64,000 nt of DNA from Lewinellaceae bacterium (GCA_020636095.1 JACJYN010000002.1:372001-436000); one strand, 5' to 3'; positions 47,258-56,862 are shown, numbered from the stretch's first letter. Numbers and translations: made by a program. The notes: generated by a model not told the origin, from the sequence alone.

Positions 47258-48640
47258 ATGAAACCCCTATTCCTATTCCTCATCCTGATATTCAGCTTCC
47301 ACCTCCATGCCCAATGGCAAGCCTACGAGCCCGCCCTGCCGGAGCCGTTGGGCGTTTATGACCTCCGAATTGCCGGGGAGGACGAGCAGGTAGCGGCCGC
47401 AGTCGCCATGAAATACGCCGTCACGGCCAACATCTACAACTGGCAGTCGACGGACCAGCTCACTTTCATGAAAACCAGCGATGGCGGCAATACCTGGCAG
47501 AGCGGCGCCATCCTAATGGGCGTCGAGCCTTACGCCAGCAATATCTGCCCGGTCAATGCCAACATTCTTTGGGCCAGCGGAACGGATATTGACTACGCCA
47601 GCTGGGTCGTGCGCAGCACCGACGGCGGGCAGTCCTGGGAGCGTTTCCTCGAGGACGGTTTCTTCCGTGCCACTTCTTACGTGAACTTCGTGCATTTCTG
47701 GGATGAGCAGAATGGCATCGCCGTGGGCGACCCCGCTCCATCCCCAACCGACCCGACGCCGTTTTATGAGATATACACCACCTCCAATGGAGGGCAGAAT
47801 TGGATCCGTGTTCCCAGTGCCAACATTCCGCCGCAGCAGTTAAGTGAATTTGGCGTAGCCGGAAGGTATTTCGTCGTCGGCGACACGGTATGGTTCAGCA
47901 CCATCAACAGCGCCAACTTCGAGGGGCTACGGCTGTTCCGATCCGCCGACCGGGGTTTGCACTGGACCGCATCCGCAAGCCCTGCCGTAGAGTGGTTTTC
48001 CTTTGCCGATGGGTTGTATGGAATCGGTGCAGAACATGTCAACAGCAACGCCGTCAACCTCCGGCTCACCACCGACGGCGGCGACAGCTGGACGGACCTG
48101 CCCGCGCTCCAGATGGGCAGAATCTCATCGCTTGCCATGGTGCCCGGCAGCCGCTACATTCTCGCCACCATGCGCACCAGCAACATCGCCCCGCCATTCA
48201 AGACGATCCTCAGCACCGACCTGGGGCAGTCCTGGCAGGAGATCGGAGACGGCTCGGAACTGGCCTGCAATGCGCAATTCGCCAGCCCCACCGTCGGTTA
48301 TGCCGGGGAATGGCAGCCGGCCAACCACCCGACCCGGATGTATAAGTACGCAGGCAGCCCGCTTTCCGGCCTCCTTTCGGGTAAGCAACTCGACGCCGAG
48401 CTGACGGTTTTCCCCAACCCTGCTTCTGACTTTGCTTCGGTGCATGTAAAAACAGCGCAACCTTTCGATTTTTTGCTTTTGCTCAACGACGCCCAGGGCA
48501 GGCTGGTGGAGCGGCAGGTTTTTCCAAAAACAGACACTTTTTCCACCACGCTCGACCTACAGGCATTGCCGTCAGGGTTGTACACGCTGACGGTGAGTAC
48601 GAGGGAGGGGGCGGTTGTCCGGAAGGTTTTGAAGCAGTGA
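47258..48640 (+). CDS. secreted beta-propeller protein with T9SS type A sorting domain
   Basis: A 460-residue protein. A signal peptide (MKPLFLFLILIFSFHLHA-Q) is followed by a six- to seven-bladed Asp-box propeller with repeated TSDGGNTW, STDGGQSW, TSNGGQNW, TTDGGDSW and STDLGQSW motifs. Such folds occur in Ycf48-like assembly factors, sialidases and T9SS cargo. The C-terminal ~80 residues form a type A sorting domain (LTVFPNPASDFASV ... LPSGLYTLTV). It is likely cell-surface or secreted; the ligand is unknown. The next gene starts 67 bases downstream but looks compositionally different and cytoplasmic. Confidence 0.87.
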   Translation: MKPLFLFLILIFSFHLHAQWQAYEPALPEPLGVYDLRIAGEDEQVAAAVAMKYAVTANIYNWQSTDQLTFMKTSDGGNTWQSGAILMGVEPYASNICPVNANILWASGTDIDYASWVVRSTDGGQSWERFLEDGFFRATSYVNFVHFWDEQNGIAVGDPAPSPTDPTPFYEIYTTSNGGQNWIRVPSANIPPQQLSEFGVAGRYFVVGDTVWFSTINSANFEGLRLFRSADRGLHWTASASPAVEWFSFADGLYGIGAEHVNSNAVNLRLTTDGGDSWTDLPALQMGRISSLAMVPGSRYILATMRTSNIAPPFKTILSTDLGQSWQEIGDGSELACNAQFASPTVGYAGEWQPANHPTRMYKYAGSPLSGLLSGKQLDAELTVFPNPASDFASVHVKTAQPFDFLLLLNDAQGRLVERQVFPKTDTFSTTLDLQALPSGLYTLTVSTREGAVVRKVLKQ

Positions 48641-48707
48641 AAAGGGGGGCTGAAGGGTTGGCATTATTGTGAAATGGAACGCGGATTTCTTTAAAAAAAA
48701 ACATAAA

Positions 48708-51700
48708 ATGAATACAATCACAGGTAAAATTGCATTACTTAATACAGGTGCCGGCATTGCCAATTTATTAGTGGTAGTTTACGATGTTGATCCTGAAACC
48801 AAGCCGGAGGAAGTTATTGCAGAACTTGCAAGTACTTCAGCAAAAGCAAAGACAAGGACTAAATCAGGAAACGACCTGGGATTTGTAGGAGACAGGATCG
48901 GATCAGTTTTAACTGGGCAGGATGGCTCTTTTACATTATCTTATGAGGATGAAGCATTCCAGATTCACGACTCCAGAGAAGTCCGGCCTGATCTTTTCTT
49001 AATGGTATTTGCGCCTGAACAAACGAATAAATCCCTGACAGAGTCACTGCTTTTCTATTCACCGGAAATAAGATATAACGCGGGAAGAACAGAAACCTAC
49101 TATATCCAAATTACAGGGGAGCAACTCAAAAGTGCCAATTTACCCACCACCATACAATCGCCGCAAAATGATTTAAAAACCGTGGTGGATTCTATTCAGC
49201 ATAATAGAAAATACGCAAAGGAGGTATCTTCAAATCTGGTTCAGGCAGAACGCAAGAAACAAAAAGACCTAGACGGGATTATTAAAAACAAAGTGCTTCC
49301 ATCCTTTTTCAAAATGGAGCAAGCCCCCAAAAATCTGCCTACAACGAAAGCGGATGTTGAAAAACATATTGAAAGCAATTTAAACAAACTCAACAAAGAC
49401 GTTTTTGCGAATAAGAAGGCAAAAGCAGTACGTCTTTTTGTACAGGTGCCGGATTCGGAAGTGCCCAAAATGAAGAAAGCTTCCTCAGATGAGTTTGGAA
49501 AATTATTACAACCTTATTTATCTGACTTTGAAAAACTGGAAGTAGAAGGATCTGTTTTTAGAAAGCAATTTGGTCAAACAGCCTCTATCACAGATGTTAC
49601 CCTGCCCGGGAATGATGTCGAACCAAGCAAAAAACAAAAAAGCTCCAATACATCCTCCGTAACTAGCTTGGAATCAGATGATTCGCAGGAGATGTCCAGC
49701 GGAGATATTCCGAAATTTGTACACAAACTGATAGAGCATATCATATCTCCTGAAGATCTTTTATTAAACAATAATATCGATAATATCAATAAGGTTAAAC
49801 AACGACCGAACAATACTACGGTTTTAAAGAATGTAGATGAGTTAACATTGACTGGAGGCCCTGCTGAAGCACCTGCCTTTTATGATTTTCATTCGCTTCA
49901 GATTGCTTTTCCGGATGTATGGCAGGAATTGGTGGATAATGATGTGATTGTAATTACTGAAAAGCTATTGGCTGTATTGAATGAGATGGGGGTCGATATA
50001 GGAGAACTTTCCGACACGGATGATATTCTTGCCATGTTACGCAAACATGTGGATGCAGTCAGCATCGCTTCCACACAAATTAAGGACTTTGCAGCACCTC
50101 AGGGAAGGCCAATCTTTAATCCGAATCAGAACGAACAAACAAGCCCCCAAAGCAGGCATTATGCTGAAGCAGACAGGGTACCCTATTCAAGAACCGATAC
50201 TGCGCCAACCTTATCACCTGGTAAAGCGCTGATAAAAGATTTGGAAGAATTATTAGCAGCGCCTAATAAGTTTACCGTTTTCAAGGAAGGAATCATCAAC
50301 TATGGTGTCATGGTTTCTTATCGCCAAAAATGGACTCCTCTGAATTATCAGGTAGGCGATTTGGTGCGTTCCATTCCTTTGTCGCCCAAAGAAGTGCGCA
50401 AAGTGACCACCAAGCGGGTGATAAAAACAGACCGCACGGTGAAGGAGATGGAGAATAATCTCCAATCCCGACAAAATGAATCTACAGAAACCGGGCGCAC
50501 GGAATCGGAAATTGTGGACAAAGCACAAAAGAACACCTCTTTTGGCGCGAGTGCTTCTTATACTGCACCTTTTGGGCTTACTGCTAGTGCAGATTTTAAA
50601 TCGGATTCCAGTAAGTCATCTGATGCAACAAAAAAGAACTTCCGGGAAGCCGTCGTGAAAGCAGCGCAGGAATTTAAAGACGAACGGAAATTGGAAGTGG
50701 AAACCAAAGAGACCTATGAAAATGAGTTCAGCGAAAGTACCGAAATTTCCAATCCAAATGATGAACTGACGGTCACCTATCTTTTTTATGAATTGCAGCG
50801 CAGGTTTGAAGTCTCTGAACACCTTTACAAAATTACCCCGGTCGTTTTGGTTCCCATGCCCGTCCCTAATCCGGATAAAAAAGAAATTACTCAACTGATA
50901 TTAAAATATTGCTGGGTGATCAATCGGGTTTTGCTGGATGACCGATTCCGCCCGGCTCTGGATTATATTATGTCAGGCATGATTGGCGAAGAAGCAGCTA
51001 TTGATCAGATGCAGGTGGCTTTAAGTACGATTAAATCCAATATAGACATGCTGGGCAGTGAAATCATGCGTGCCAGATCCTCTGTAACTAAGGCCCAGGA
51101 TCTTCTAACAGAAGAGACGGATGAACAGGTAGCTGGGGAGAGTAAAAAGAAAATAACAGAAAGAGAAAAATATAAAATTGAAAACAAAAAAACAGTAGTA
51201 GATCAAGCCTTAGAGTTAGAAAGAACACTATCGGAAAAACTGGCAACCGCAGAAACCACTTATACCAGGACAAATGAAGCACTGGTAAAAATGAAAACCC
51301 AGTATCGCACCCGCCTATTTGAAATAGACATTCTGCGACTGCATATCAAAGAAAACATTTTTTACTACATGCAGGCAATATGGGATTACACCCATAAGGA
51401 TCAGCTCTTTATGACACTCTATGACGATATCGTGCCCATTATTCTTGCCAAAGAGAAAGCATATAGCTTCATAGGAGAAGCCGCTGAAGTGCCACCATCA
51501 ATCACTCCCTTATCAGGCCATACGATCGTGGAAGCAGAAGTAAGATTCGAATTTGAGGCAGAGCCGATTGATCAGGAGCAATCCTTGATTCAAATCGCCG
51601 ACCTCGACCGGCCGATGGGCTATAAAGGGAATTATATGATTTTCCCGATGCGTCAATCCAACGCCATCACCGAGTATATGATGACGCCCTATATCGACGA

Positions 51701-52130
51701 AGAACTGGGCTTACGCGATCCCGATGGCCTGGGACATTGGACACCGGATGAGTTTGTCAAATATGTCAACCACCTGCGTGCCACCAAAACCAAACCTGAA
51801 TTTGACGCACTGGAAGCAGGATTAACCATTCAATTCGGGCGCATTTTGAGCGCTTCCCGACGACTGACCGAAGAAATCATTGTCCCGACTGATTCGCTCT
51901 TTATCGAAGCCCTGCCTGGCAAACAGCCATTGCTGGAAGACTTCAAACTGATGCACCGCGCCATGGACGTACAAAAAGTACAGGCCGAAGTGCGCGCCCT
52001 GGAGCTCGAAAACTTACGCTATGCGGCTCGTTTGCTTAATGATGAACGGGAAGATCCACGGATTGAGAAGAAGATTGTGGTGGAGGGGAATGGTTTAGGG
52101 CATTCTTTAAATATTGGTGACCCAAATTAA
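48708..52130 (+). CDS. very large cytoplasmic protein with beta-sandwich head and coiled coils, cassette gene 1
   Basis: I choose the ATG at 48708 (MNTITGKIALLNTGAGIANL); a GTG at 48669 would add 13 residues. 1140 residues, no signal peptide or membrane segment. The N-terminal ~130 residues look like a transthyretin/carboxypeptidase-regulatory beta-sandwich (GSFTLSYEDEAFQ, LFLMVFAPE). A central segment (VMVSYRQKWTPLNYQVGDLV, then IPLSPKEVRKV) and a G/S/A-rich FGASASYTAPFGLTAS region precede long coiled coils (~800-880) and a conserved C-terminal end (FIEALPGKQPLLEDFKL). I do not recognise the family. It is visibly A+T-richer than neighbours, and its stop is 5 bases before the toxin-like gene, so the two are one transcription unit. 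Confidence 0.85.
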   Translation: MNTITGKIALLNTGAGIANLLVVVYDVDPETKPEEVIAELASTSAKAKTRTKSGNDLGFVGDRIGSVLTGQDGSFTLSYEDEAFQIHDSREVRPDLFLMVFAPEQTNKSLTESLLFYSPEIRYNAGRTETYYIQITGEQLKSANLPTTIQSPQNDLKTVVDSIQHNRKYAKEVSSNLVQAERKKQKDLDGIIKNKVLPSFFKMEQAPKNLPTTKADVEKHIESNLNKLNKDVFANKKAKAVRLFVQVPDSEVPKMKKASSDEFGKLLQPYLSDFEKLEVEGSVFRKQFGQTASITDVTLPGNDVEPSKKQKSSNTSSVTSLESDDSQEMSSGDIPKFVHKLIEHIISPEDLLLNNNIDNINKVKQRPNNTTVLKNVDELTLTGGPAEAPAFYDFHSLQIAFPDVWQELVDNDVIVITEKLLAVLNEMGVDIGELSDTDDILAMLRKHVDAVSIASTQIKDFAAPQGRPIFNPNQNEQTSPQSRHYAEADRVPYSRTDTAPTLSPGKALIKDLEELLAAPNKFTVFKEGIINYGVMVSYRQKWTPLNYQVGDLVRSIPLSPKEVRKVTTKRVIKTDRTVKEMENNLQSRQNESTETGRTESEIVDKAQKNTSFGASASYTAPFGLTASADFKSDSSKSSDATKKNFREAVVKAAQEFKDERKLEVETKETYENEFSESTEISNPNDELTVTYLFYELQRRFEVSEHLYKITPVVLVPMPVPNPDKKEITQLILKYCWVINRVLLDDRFRPALDYIMSGMIGEEAAIDQMQVALSTIKSNIDMLGSEIMRARSSVTKAQDLLTEETDEQVAGESKKKITEREKYKIENKKTVVDQALELERTLSEKLATAETTYTRTNEALVKMKTQYRTRLFEIDILRLHIKENIFYYMQAIWDYTHKDQLFMTLYDDIVPIILAKEKAYSFIGEAAEVPPSITPLSGHTIVEAEVRFEFEAEPIDQEQSLIQIADLDRPMGYKGNYMIFPMRQSNAITEYMMTPYIDEELGLRDPDGLGHWTPDEFVKYVNHLRATKTKPEFDALEAGLTIQFGRILSASRRLTEEIIVPTDSLFIEALPGKQPLLEDFKLMHRAMDVQKVQAEVRALELENLRYAARLLNDEREDPRIEKKIVVEGNGLGHSLNIGDPN

Positions 52131-52135
52131 AAAAA

Positions 52136-53938
52136 ATGGATACATACACTTTAACTGAAATAAGAAAAGCACAAGATGTCAATACGCCATGGGGGGATTC
52201 TGTCGAACTGGCAGGTAAAATATCTGTTGCCGATGGGCGATGGATAAAGAGAAGGCCTTTGCCAGGAACAGAAGAAGAAATTATTTGGATACCTTTTGGG
52301 GAAATGCTGTTTATTGATCGTATTTATGACCCCGCCCCTTCCCATCAAGCAGCAAGCAGCAAGTGGTATCATGTTTATACCCTTAATGGCGAGGTTGGTT
52401 GGGTATCAGGGGGTGTTAATGTTCTGCCCGACGGAAAATATAAAGGCCCAATAGCATTAGAGCCGGATTGCGAACTTTACCAGGTGCAAAAAGGTGATAA
52501 TTTATGGCAGATTTCTCATAAGCATTACCGGACAAGTGGCCAATGGGGGAATGATACCAGATTTTATGTAGGAGCTCTTGCTTATGTTAATAAATATACC
52601 GACGGCATCATTGTTCCTTCCAATTTAAACTTCAGGGATAATGAGGCTTGGGAAAAACTTTCATTAATTAGAGAAGGTACTGCCCTATGGATTCCCAGGA
52701 AGGAATTTCTTCTGCCCCTGAAAGAAAGAGTCGTAAGTTCTGGTTCCTGGTATTTTGATACAGCCCATTATATTATCAGAGTAGCCAAAAAAATTTATAA
52801 CTGGGCAGTCCAGGGCGTTGGAATCATTGCAGGGCTTTTAAAGGGAGCATTACTTAGTGTGCTTGATATATTTGAAGATGCTGTTGGATTATTAAAGATT
52901 CTAATGAAAACAGTCTCCGCAATTATTACAAGAAAAATCCTTCCTTTCGCTAAAAAAATTTATGATGCCATTTCCTCTATCATCAGTAATGCCGGAAAAA
53001 TACTAAAAGAATTATTGCAAGATTTTTCATCAAAATGGAATCATGAAGACCCTTGGCAAAGAGGGCTTTTTAGAGGTACTGTAATCGGCTATCTGATTGG
53101 ATTTGCAATTATCACCTATTTAACAGCCGGTGGTGCAGCCTTAGTGAAGGCAATGAGTAAATCCACGCGTTTTGCGAAAATTGGCGCGGAGGTAGCCAAA
53201 GGATTACAAAAAATTCCTGAAGTTTTGAAAATTGCCGATTCTTTTCCTCAAGAGGCTTTAGCCATTGCTGGTGATGCTGGTAAACATTTTAAGCATAAAA
53301 TTGGATTCAACACGGAAGCGCCACGTGCAGTAAGGCATGTTTCTTCTCCAATGGAGAGCAGAGCGTTGTCTGATACGAGCGCCACACCTGCAAACAGAAT
53401 GACATCTGCTGCAAAAACAGAAAGCCCGCTAGGTATTCTTGAAGGAGCAGGTCTAAATAAGAAACAGGTACTGATGTTACGCACTTTTTTGGGTAGGTTT
53501 CCTAAAGCTTTCCAAGATGTATGGGATGGGGTGCTTAACGATGATACACGAAAAAAACTAAGTGAAGTAAAACAATTAATTGTTAAAGGGGATTTGGCTG
53601 AAGCCAGAAAAGTAGCGAGGAAAATGTATGATAACTACCGAAGAAGATTTTGGGGTGCTGTATATGCTGATGATGGCTTAAACGAATTAATAAAGGGTAT
53701 GGGGGCACAACTACCTAAAAGAGGCAATACGCCCTATTTCATTCTTCCCAATGGAAAAAAAGAATATATTACGCTGGATCATAAAATGAGAATTTTAGAT
53801 GATCCTTCCATTGCAGTAGACAGTGGGAACTTTCAATTTTCGTTAGGCCGTGAAAATAGCGTACTTCTGGAATTCATTCGTAATGACCCCAATTTTAAAA
53901 ACTTTTCTGAAAAACTAAATATTGGAATCGACGAGTAG
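52136..53938 (+). CDS. LysM/SH3-like protein with hydrophobic middle and nuclease-like C-terminus, candidate polymorphic toxin, cassette gene 2
   Basis: A 600-residue protein. Order: N-terminal SH3-like fold (1-100), LysM (CELYQVQKGDNLWQISHKHY, ~118-180), a long hydrophobic/amphipathic stretch (~215-350) with repeated helices such as GVGIIAGLLKGALLSVLDIF and GLFRGTVIGYLIGFAIITYL, a disordered Ser/Thr/Ala linker (~395-440), and a C-terminal ~150-residue domain ending with EYITLDHKMRILDDPSIAVD and NFQFSLGRENSVLLEFI. The last part has the His-rich LDH and Asn/Glu pattern of HNH/ENDO VII-type nuclease toxins (inference from motif). No immunity gene follows. The layout suggests a delivered effector. 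Low GC as in its partner. Confidence 0.75.
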   Translation: MDTYTLTEIRKAQDVNTPWGDSVELAGKISVADGRWIKRRPLPGTEEEIIWIPFGEMLFIDRIYDPAPSHQAASSKWYHVYTLNGEVGWVSGGVNVLPDGKYKGPIALEPDCELYQVQKGDNLWQISHKHYRTSGQWGNDTRFYVGALAYVNKYTDGIIVPSNLNFRDNEAWEKLSLIREGTALWIPRKEFLLPLKERVVSSGSWYFDTAHYIIRVAKKIYNWAVQGVGIIAGLLKGALLSVLDIFEDAVGLLKILMKTVSAIITRKILPFAKKIYDAISSIISNAGKILKELLQDFSSKWNHEDPWQRGLFRGTVIGYLIGFAIITYLTAGGAALVKAMSKSTRFAKIGAEVAKGLQKIPEVLKIADSFPQEALAIAGDAGKHFKHKIGFNTEAPRAVRHVSSPMESRALSDTSATPANRMTSAAKTESPLGILEGAGLNKKQVLMLRTFLGRFPKAFQDVWDGVLNDDTRKKLSEVKQLIVKGDLAEARKVARKMYDNYRRRFWGAVYADDGLNELIKGMGAQLPKRGNTPYFILPNGKKEYITLDHKMRILDDPSIAVDSGNFQFSLGRENSVLLEFIRNDPNFKNFSEKLNIGIDE

Positions 53939-54012
53939 CCACGGCTTTGTTGTATGAACATATAAAATCTGGAGCAGCATCAGATTGCCTCCTCCTCACT
54001 AAAAAAACAACC

Positions 54013-54617
54013 ATGAAACTCCACCACCTTCTCCTGTTCCTCTTTTCGGCCCTCACCGCTGCCCTGCCTGCTCAAACCACCGAGCCCCCGCTGCTGAACA
54101 ACAAATTCTCCGTCTGGTCCCAGCGTTTGGACATGAGCGCCTATATTGGCCAAAAATACCGCCTCACCGTAGCCATCCGCGCCGAGCCGGCCAAGCGGAA
54201 GGCCGCCGCCCAGGCCTTCATCCGCAACGAGCCCCCGGAGGGTGGCTACCAAAACTGGACCTTCATGGACAATATGAACGCCCGCCCCGTGCGCAGCCAG
54301 GAATGGCAAACCTATACCCTCGAAGGCAGGGTGGAAAAGGACGCGCCCTGGCTCGGCTTCGGTTTCCTCAGCCTGCACAACGGCGCCTTTACTACGACGA
54401 TGTCCGGCTTTCCGTGGAAGCCGAACCGGGATTCTGGACGCCTCTGCCCGTACCCAACGGCGATTTTGAAAACGAATCCCTCGATCCATGGCAGCAGACG
54501 AGCATGGGCATACCGGCGAGGACTGCCGGCGCCAATGCGACGATAGACACCACGAATCCTTTCGAGGGAAAACACTGCCTGCGGGTAGAGAACAAGCGGG
54601 GAAGAAAAACGCCATAG
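54013..54617 (+). pseudogene. secreted protein, frameshifted and truncated
   Basis: It starts at ATG 54013 with a good signal peptide (MKLHHLLLFLFSALTAALPA). The frame encodes LDMSAYIGQKYRLTVAIRA and other jelly-roll-like strands to about 54387, where one T is missing in the run before ACTACGACG. The next frame continues as YYDDVRLSVEAEPGFWTP and PNGDFENESLDPWQQ, and stops near 54617. The two carbohydrate-binding-like halves resemble the N-terminus of secreted Bacteroidota S41 peptidases or esterases, whose catalytic part is absent. A MITE-like element begins where the coding similarity ends. Confidence 0.65.
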
Positions 54618-54773
54618 GGGCCGGAGAAAAATAAGTTCCCCGTTTCAGGCCAGAGGTTTTGTCGCTGGACAAGGCGCGAAGAACGCGCATAGCCCAGCTA
54701 CGCAAGTGATGAGCAACGCAGTACAGCGGCAAAAGATCGGCATCAAATGGGGAAGTTATTCTTCGCCGGGCCC
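54617..54773. mobile_element. 157-bp MITE-like element, related core, flanked by CATAG
   Basis: The ends are 25 bases long at 54617-54641 (GGGGCCGG...AAGTTCCCC) and 54749-54773 (GGGGAAGTT...CCGGGCCC), matching at 21 of 25 positions as an inverted repeat. The core GAGCAACGCAG (54711-54721), a CATAGC/GCTACG hairpin and the GACAAGGCGCGAA block are shared with the elements at 13107 and 61954. CATAG occurs just outside both ends (54612-54616 and 54772-54776, approximately), a candidate 5-bp target duplication. It ends an already broken secreted-protein gene and lies just before the acyltransferase gene. Confidence 0.65.
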
Positions 54774-54805
54774 ATAGTATTTTCTATTTGGTATCTTTAC
54801 CCGTT

Positions 54806-55936
54806 ATGGATGAACACCTCGACTTTGAAAACCTCGCTCCTTACCAGGACAAAGACGTACGGCTGGTGCTCGGTGAACTCAAAAAGCACCAGCCGTTCCT
54901 GAATATGCTGCGCTTCGTAGATACGGAGGCGCCGCAGGACGAACTGGTACAGCTCATCGACAGCATCACCACCATCCGGGATTTTCAGCACAGGGTGGTC
55001 AAACCCTGGCTCCATCATTTCTTCCGGCAAACCGTTGATGAACTCACCTCCTCCGGATTGGATACACTAGAGCCGGGACAGACGCACCTTTTTATTTCTA
55101 ACCACCGGGACATCATCCTCGACTCGGCCATACTGAACCTGTCTCTGGATGACCACAACCTGCCAACGGCGGAGATCGCCATCGGCGATAACTTGCTGAA
55201 ATCCGGCATGGTCCGGGCCATTACACGGCTCAACAAGATCTTTACCGTCGTGCGCAATGCGCCGCCGCGGGAAATGTACCGGCACTCCCGGCGCCTTTCC
55301 GCCTATATCCGGGACCGGGTCACCAACAACAAATCGTCCATCTGGCTGGCACAGTCGGAAGGCCGGGCCAAAGACGGCAACGACACCACCCAGCAGGGCC
55401 TGGTCAAAATGCTCAACCTAAGCAATGAAGGCGGCTTCGAGGAAGGCTTCCGGGCCCTGCGCATCCGCCCCATGTCCCTCTCCTACGAATACGACCCCTG
55501 CGACCGCTTCAAGCTGAGGGAGTTGCTGGCCAAAGCAGAGGGCCGGAAATACGAAAAAAAAGAGAACGAGGATTACCTGAATATCGAGGCCGGCATCATA
55601 GAATACAAAGGCAGGGTCCACCTCAGTGTACAGCCGGAGTTGCAGGAAGAGATCGGCCGGCTGGCCAGCCACGGCAACATCAATGAAAAAGCCACTGAAC
55701 TGGCAGCTATGATCGACCGGTCGATCTACCGCTCTTACCGCCTGTTTGAGAACAACTACGCCGCTCACGACCTGCTGCACGAGACGGATCAGTGGAAGAA
55801 GCATTACGGCCAGGAGAAGAAGGAAGAATTCCTGGCCTACGTGGATAAGCTGTGCAAAGGGTATCCGCCGAAAGCGCGGGAGATTCTGCTGCGAAAGTAT
55901 GCTTATCCCCTGATCAACAGTGAGAAGCAGGGCTGA
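54806..55936 (+). CDS. PlsC-like 1-acyl-sn-glycerol-3-phosphate acyltransferase family protein
   Basis: I choose ATG 54806 (MDEHLDFENLAPY); a TTG six codons upstream is less likely. The 376-residue protein has the glycerolipid acyltransferase signature HxxxxD in FISNHRDIILDSA (near residue 100), then a second block (IWLAQSEGRAKDGNDTTQ) that fits the substrate-binding motif. The family transfers acyl chains to glycerophosphate or other lipid acceptors. It has a longer N-terminal helical region than canonical PlsC, as seen in Bacteroidota relatives. Membrane association is likely through amphipathic helices. No operon partner. Confidence 0.88.
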   Translation: MDEHLDFENLAPYQDKDVRLVLGELKKHQPFLNMLRFVDTEAPQDELVQLIDSITTIRDFQHRVVKPWLHHFFRQTVDELTSSGLDTLEPGQTHLFISNHRDIILDSAILNLSLDDHNLPTAEIAIGDNLLKSGMVRAITRLNKIFTVVRNAPPREMYRHSRRLSAYIRDRVTNNKSSIWLAQSEGRAKDGNDTTQQGLVKMLNLSNEGGFEEGFRALRIRPMSLSYEYDPCDRFKLRELLAKAEGRKYEKKENEDYLNIEAGIIEYKGRVHLSVQPELQEEIGRLASHGNINEKATELAAMIDRSIYRSYRLFENNYAAHDLLHETDQWKKHYGQEKKEEFLAYVDKLCKGYPPKAREILLRKYAYPLINSEKQG

Positions 55937-56158
55937 TAAGTTCTCCTTAAATAATCCGAGGGAATTGCGAATGAGCCTATTGTTTACCGGGATAAAAGAT
56001 ATCTGTTGCGGCATTATCGCCTTAAGGGGGCTGGCCAATTCAATATTTTAATGAGGGGACAGAGCAGGTGAAATGGAGAAGTATAAAAATTTAAAAAATT
56101 TGAGCTATCGCTGTAACCTATCCATCTTCTCCCCGTAAACTCCATTCAAATTGCCAGT

Positions 56159-56177
56159 TAACTTTGTACCACAAAGT
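56159..56177 (+). promoter_or_regulatory. palindromic operator overlapping a -7 element
   Basis: ACTTTGT-ACC-ACAAAGT (56161-56177) is a perfect 7-bp inverted repeat. It overlaps TAACTTTG (56159-56166), which matches the TAnnTTTG -7 motif, and sits 8 bases before the ATG of the membrane protein gene. A repressor here would block initiation. The second gene of the operon encodes a winged-helix regulator, so autoregulation is the simplest reading (inference). Confidence 0.65.
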
Positions 56178-56184
56178 ACTCTAT

Positions 56185-56862
56185 ATGAAAAAAATGAACC
56201 CGAACCAACATTTGGAGACATTGAGTGAGATTCGATCTCTGATGGAACGTTCATCGCGGTTCATCTCGTTGAGCGGTTTGTCGGGAGTTGTGGCCGGTGT
56301 GGCGGCATTGCTGGGGGCGGCTTTGGTGTATGCCTACTTAGGCGTAAACCCTTTTAACCAGGAACGTCCTTATTTCGTTATGGCGCCGGAGATAAACAAG
56401 TGGGGAATGGACTATCTCACATTTTTCATCCTGGATGCAGTGGGCGTCATTGTACTGGCGTTGAGTTTCGGTATCTTTTTCACGACCCGTAAAGCCCGGC
56501 GAAAGGGACAGAAAGTATGGGATGCATTGACCCGGCGTTTGCTGGCCAGCCTGGGTATTCCCCTGGTGACGGGCGGCCTTTTCTGTCTGGCATTACTCAA
56601 ATACGGGTGGATCGGGCTGGTAGCGCCGGCCACGTTGATCTTCTACGGCCTGGCCTTGATCAATGCCGCTAAATATACCTTACGCGATGTCCATTACCTG
56701 GGCCTCTGCGAGATCGTGTTGGGCCTTCTGGCTACTTTTCGCATGGGTTTTGGGCTGGAAGCCTGGGTCATTGGATTTGGTTTTCTGCATATCATCTATG
56801 GTGTTTGGATGTATAATAAGTACGAAGCCGGAGAGAACAAGCAGGAGAGTGTTGGGCCTTAA
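56185..56862 (+). CDS. membrane protein, partner of a winged-helix regulator
   Basis: I choose ATG 56185 (MKKMNPNQHLETLSEIRSL), directly after the palindrome. The 225-residue product has about five to six transmembrane helices: ~35-55, 75-105, 125-145, 148-170, 180-220. The N-terminal MERSSRFISLSGLSGV pattern is common in small Bacteroidota membrane proteins that sit next to regulators of this kind. It may sense or export a membrane-active compound; there is no direct evidence. It lies 48 bases upstream of the regulator, in the same operon. Confidence 0.8.
   Translation: MKKMNPNQHLETLSEIRSLMERSSRFISLSGLSGVVAGVAALLGAALVYAYLGVNPFNQERPYFVMAPEINKWGMDYLTFFILDAVGVIVLALSFGIFFTTRKARRKGQKVWDALTRRLLASLGIPLVTGGLFCLALLKYGWIGLVAPATLIFYGLALINAAKYTLRDVHYLGLCEIVLGLLATFRMGFGLEAWVIGFGFLHIIYGVWMYNKYEAGENKQESVGP

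Noticed and set aside
48708..53938. Extracellular contractile injection system or T6SS cluster
   Set aside because: A LysM protein and a large neighbour were suggestive, but there is no sheath, tube, baseplate, spike or AAA ATPase gene in the window.
53947..54546. Immunity gene after the toxin candidate
   Set aside because: The frame starting at 53947 is really a signal-peptide protein beginning at 54013 with a jelly-roll-like domain and no immunity-type features.
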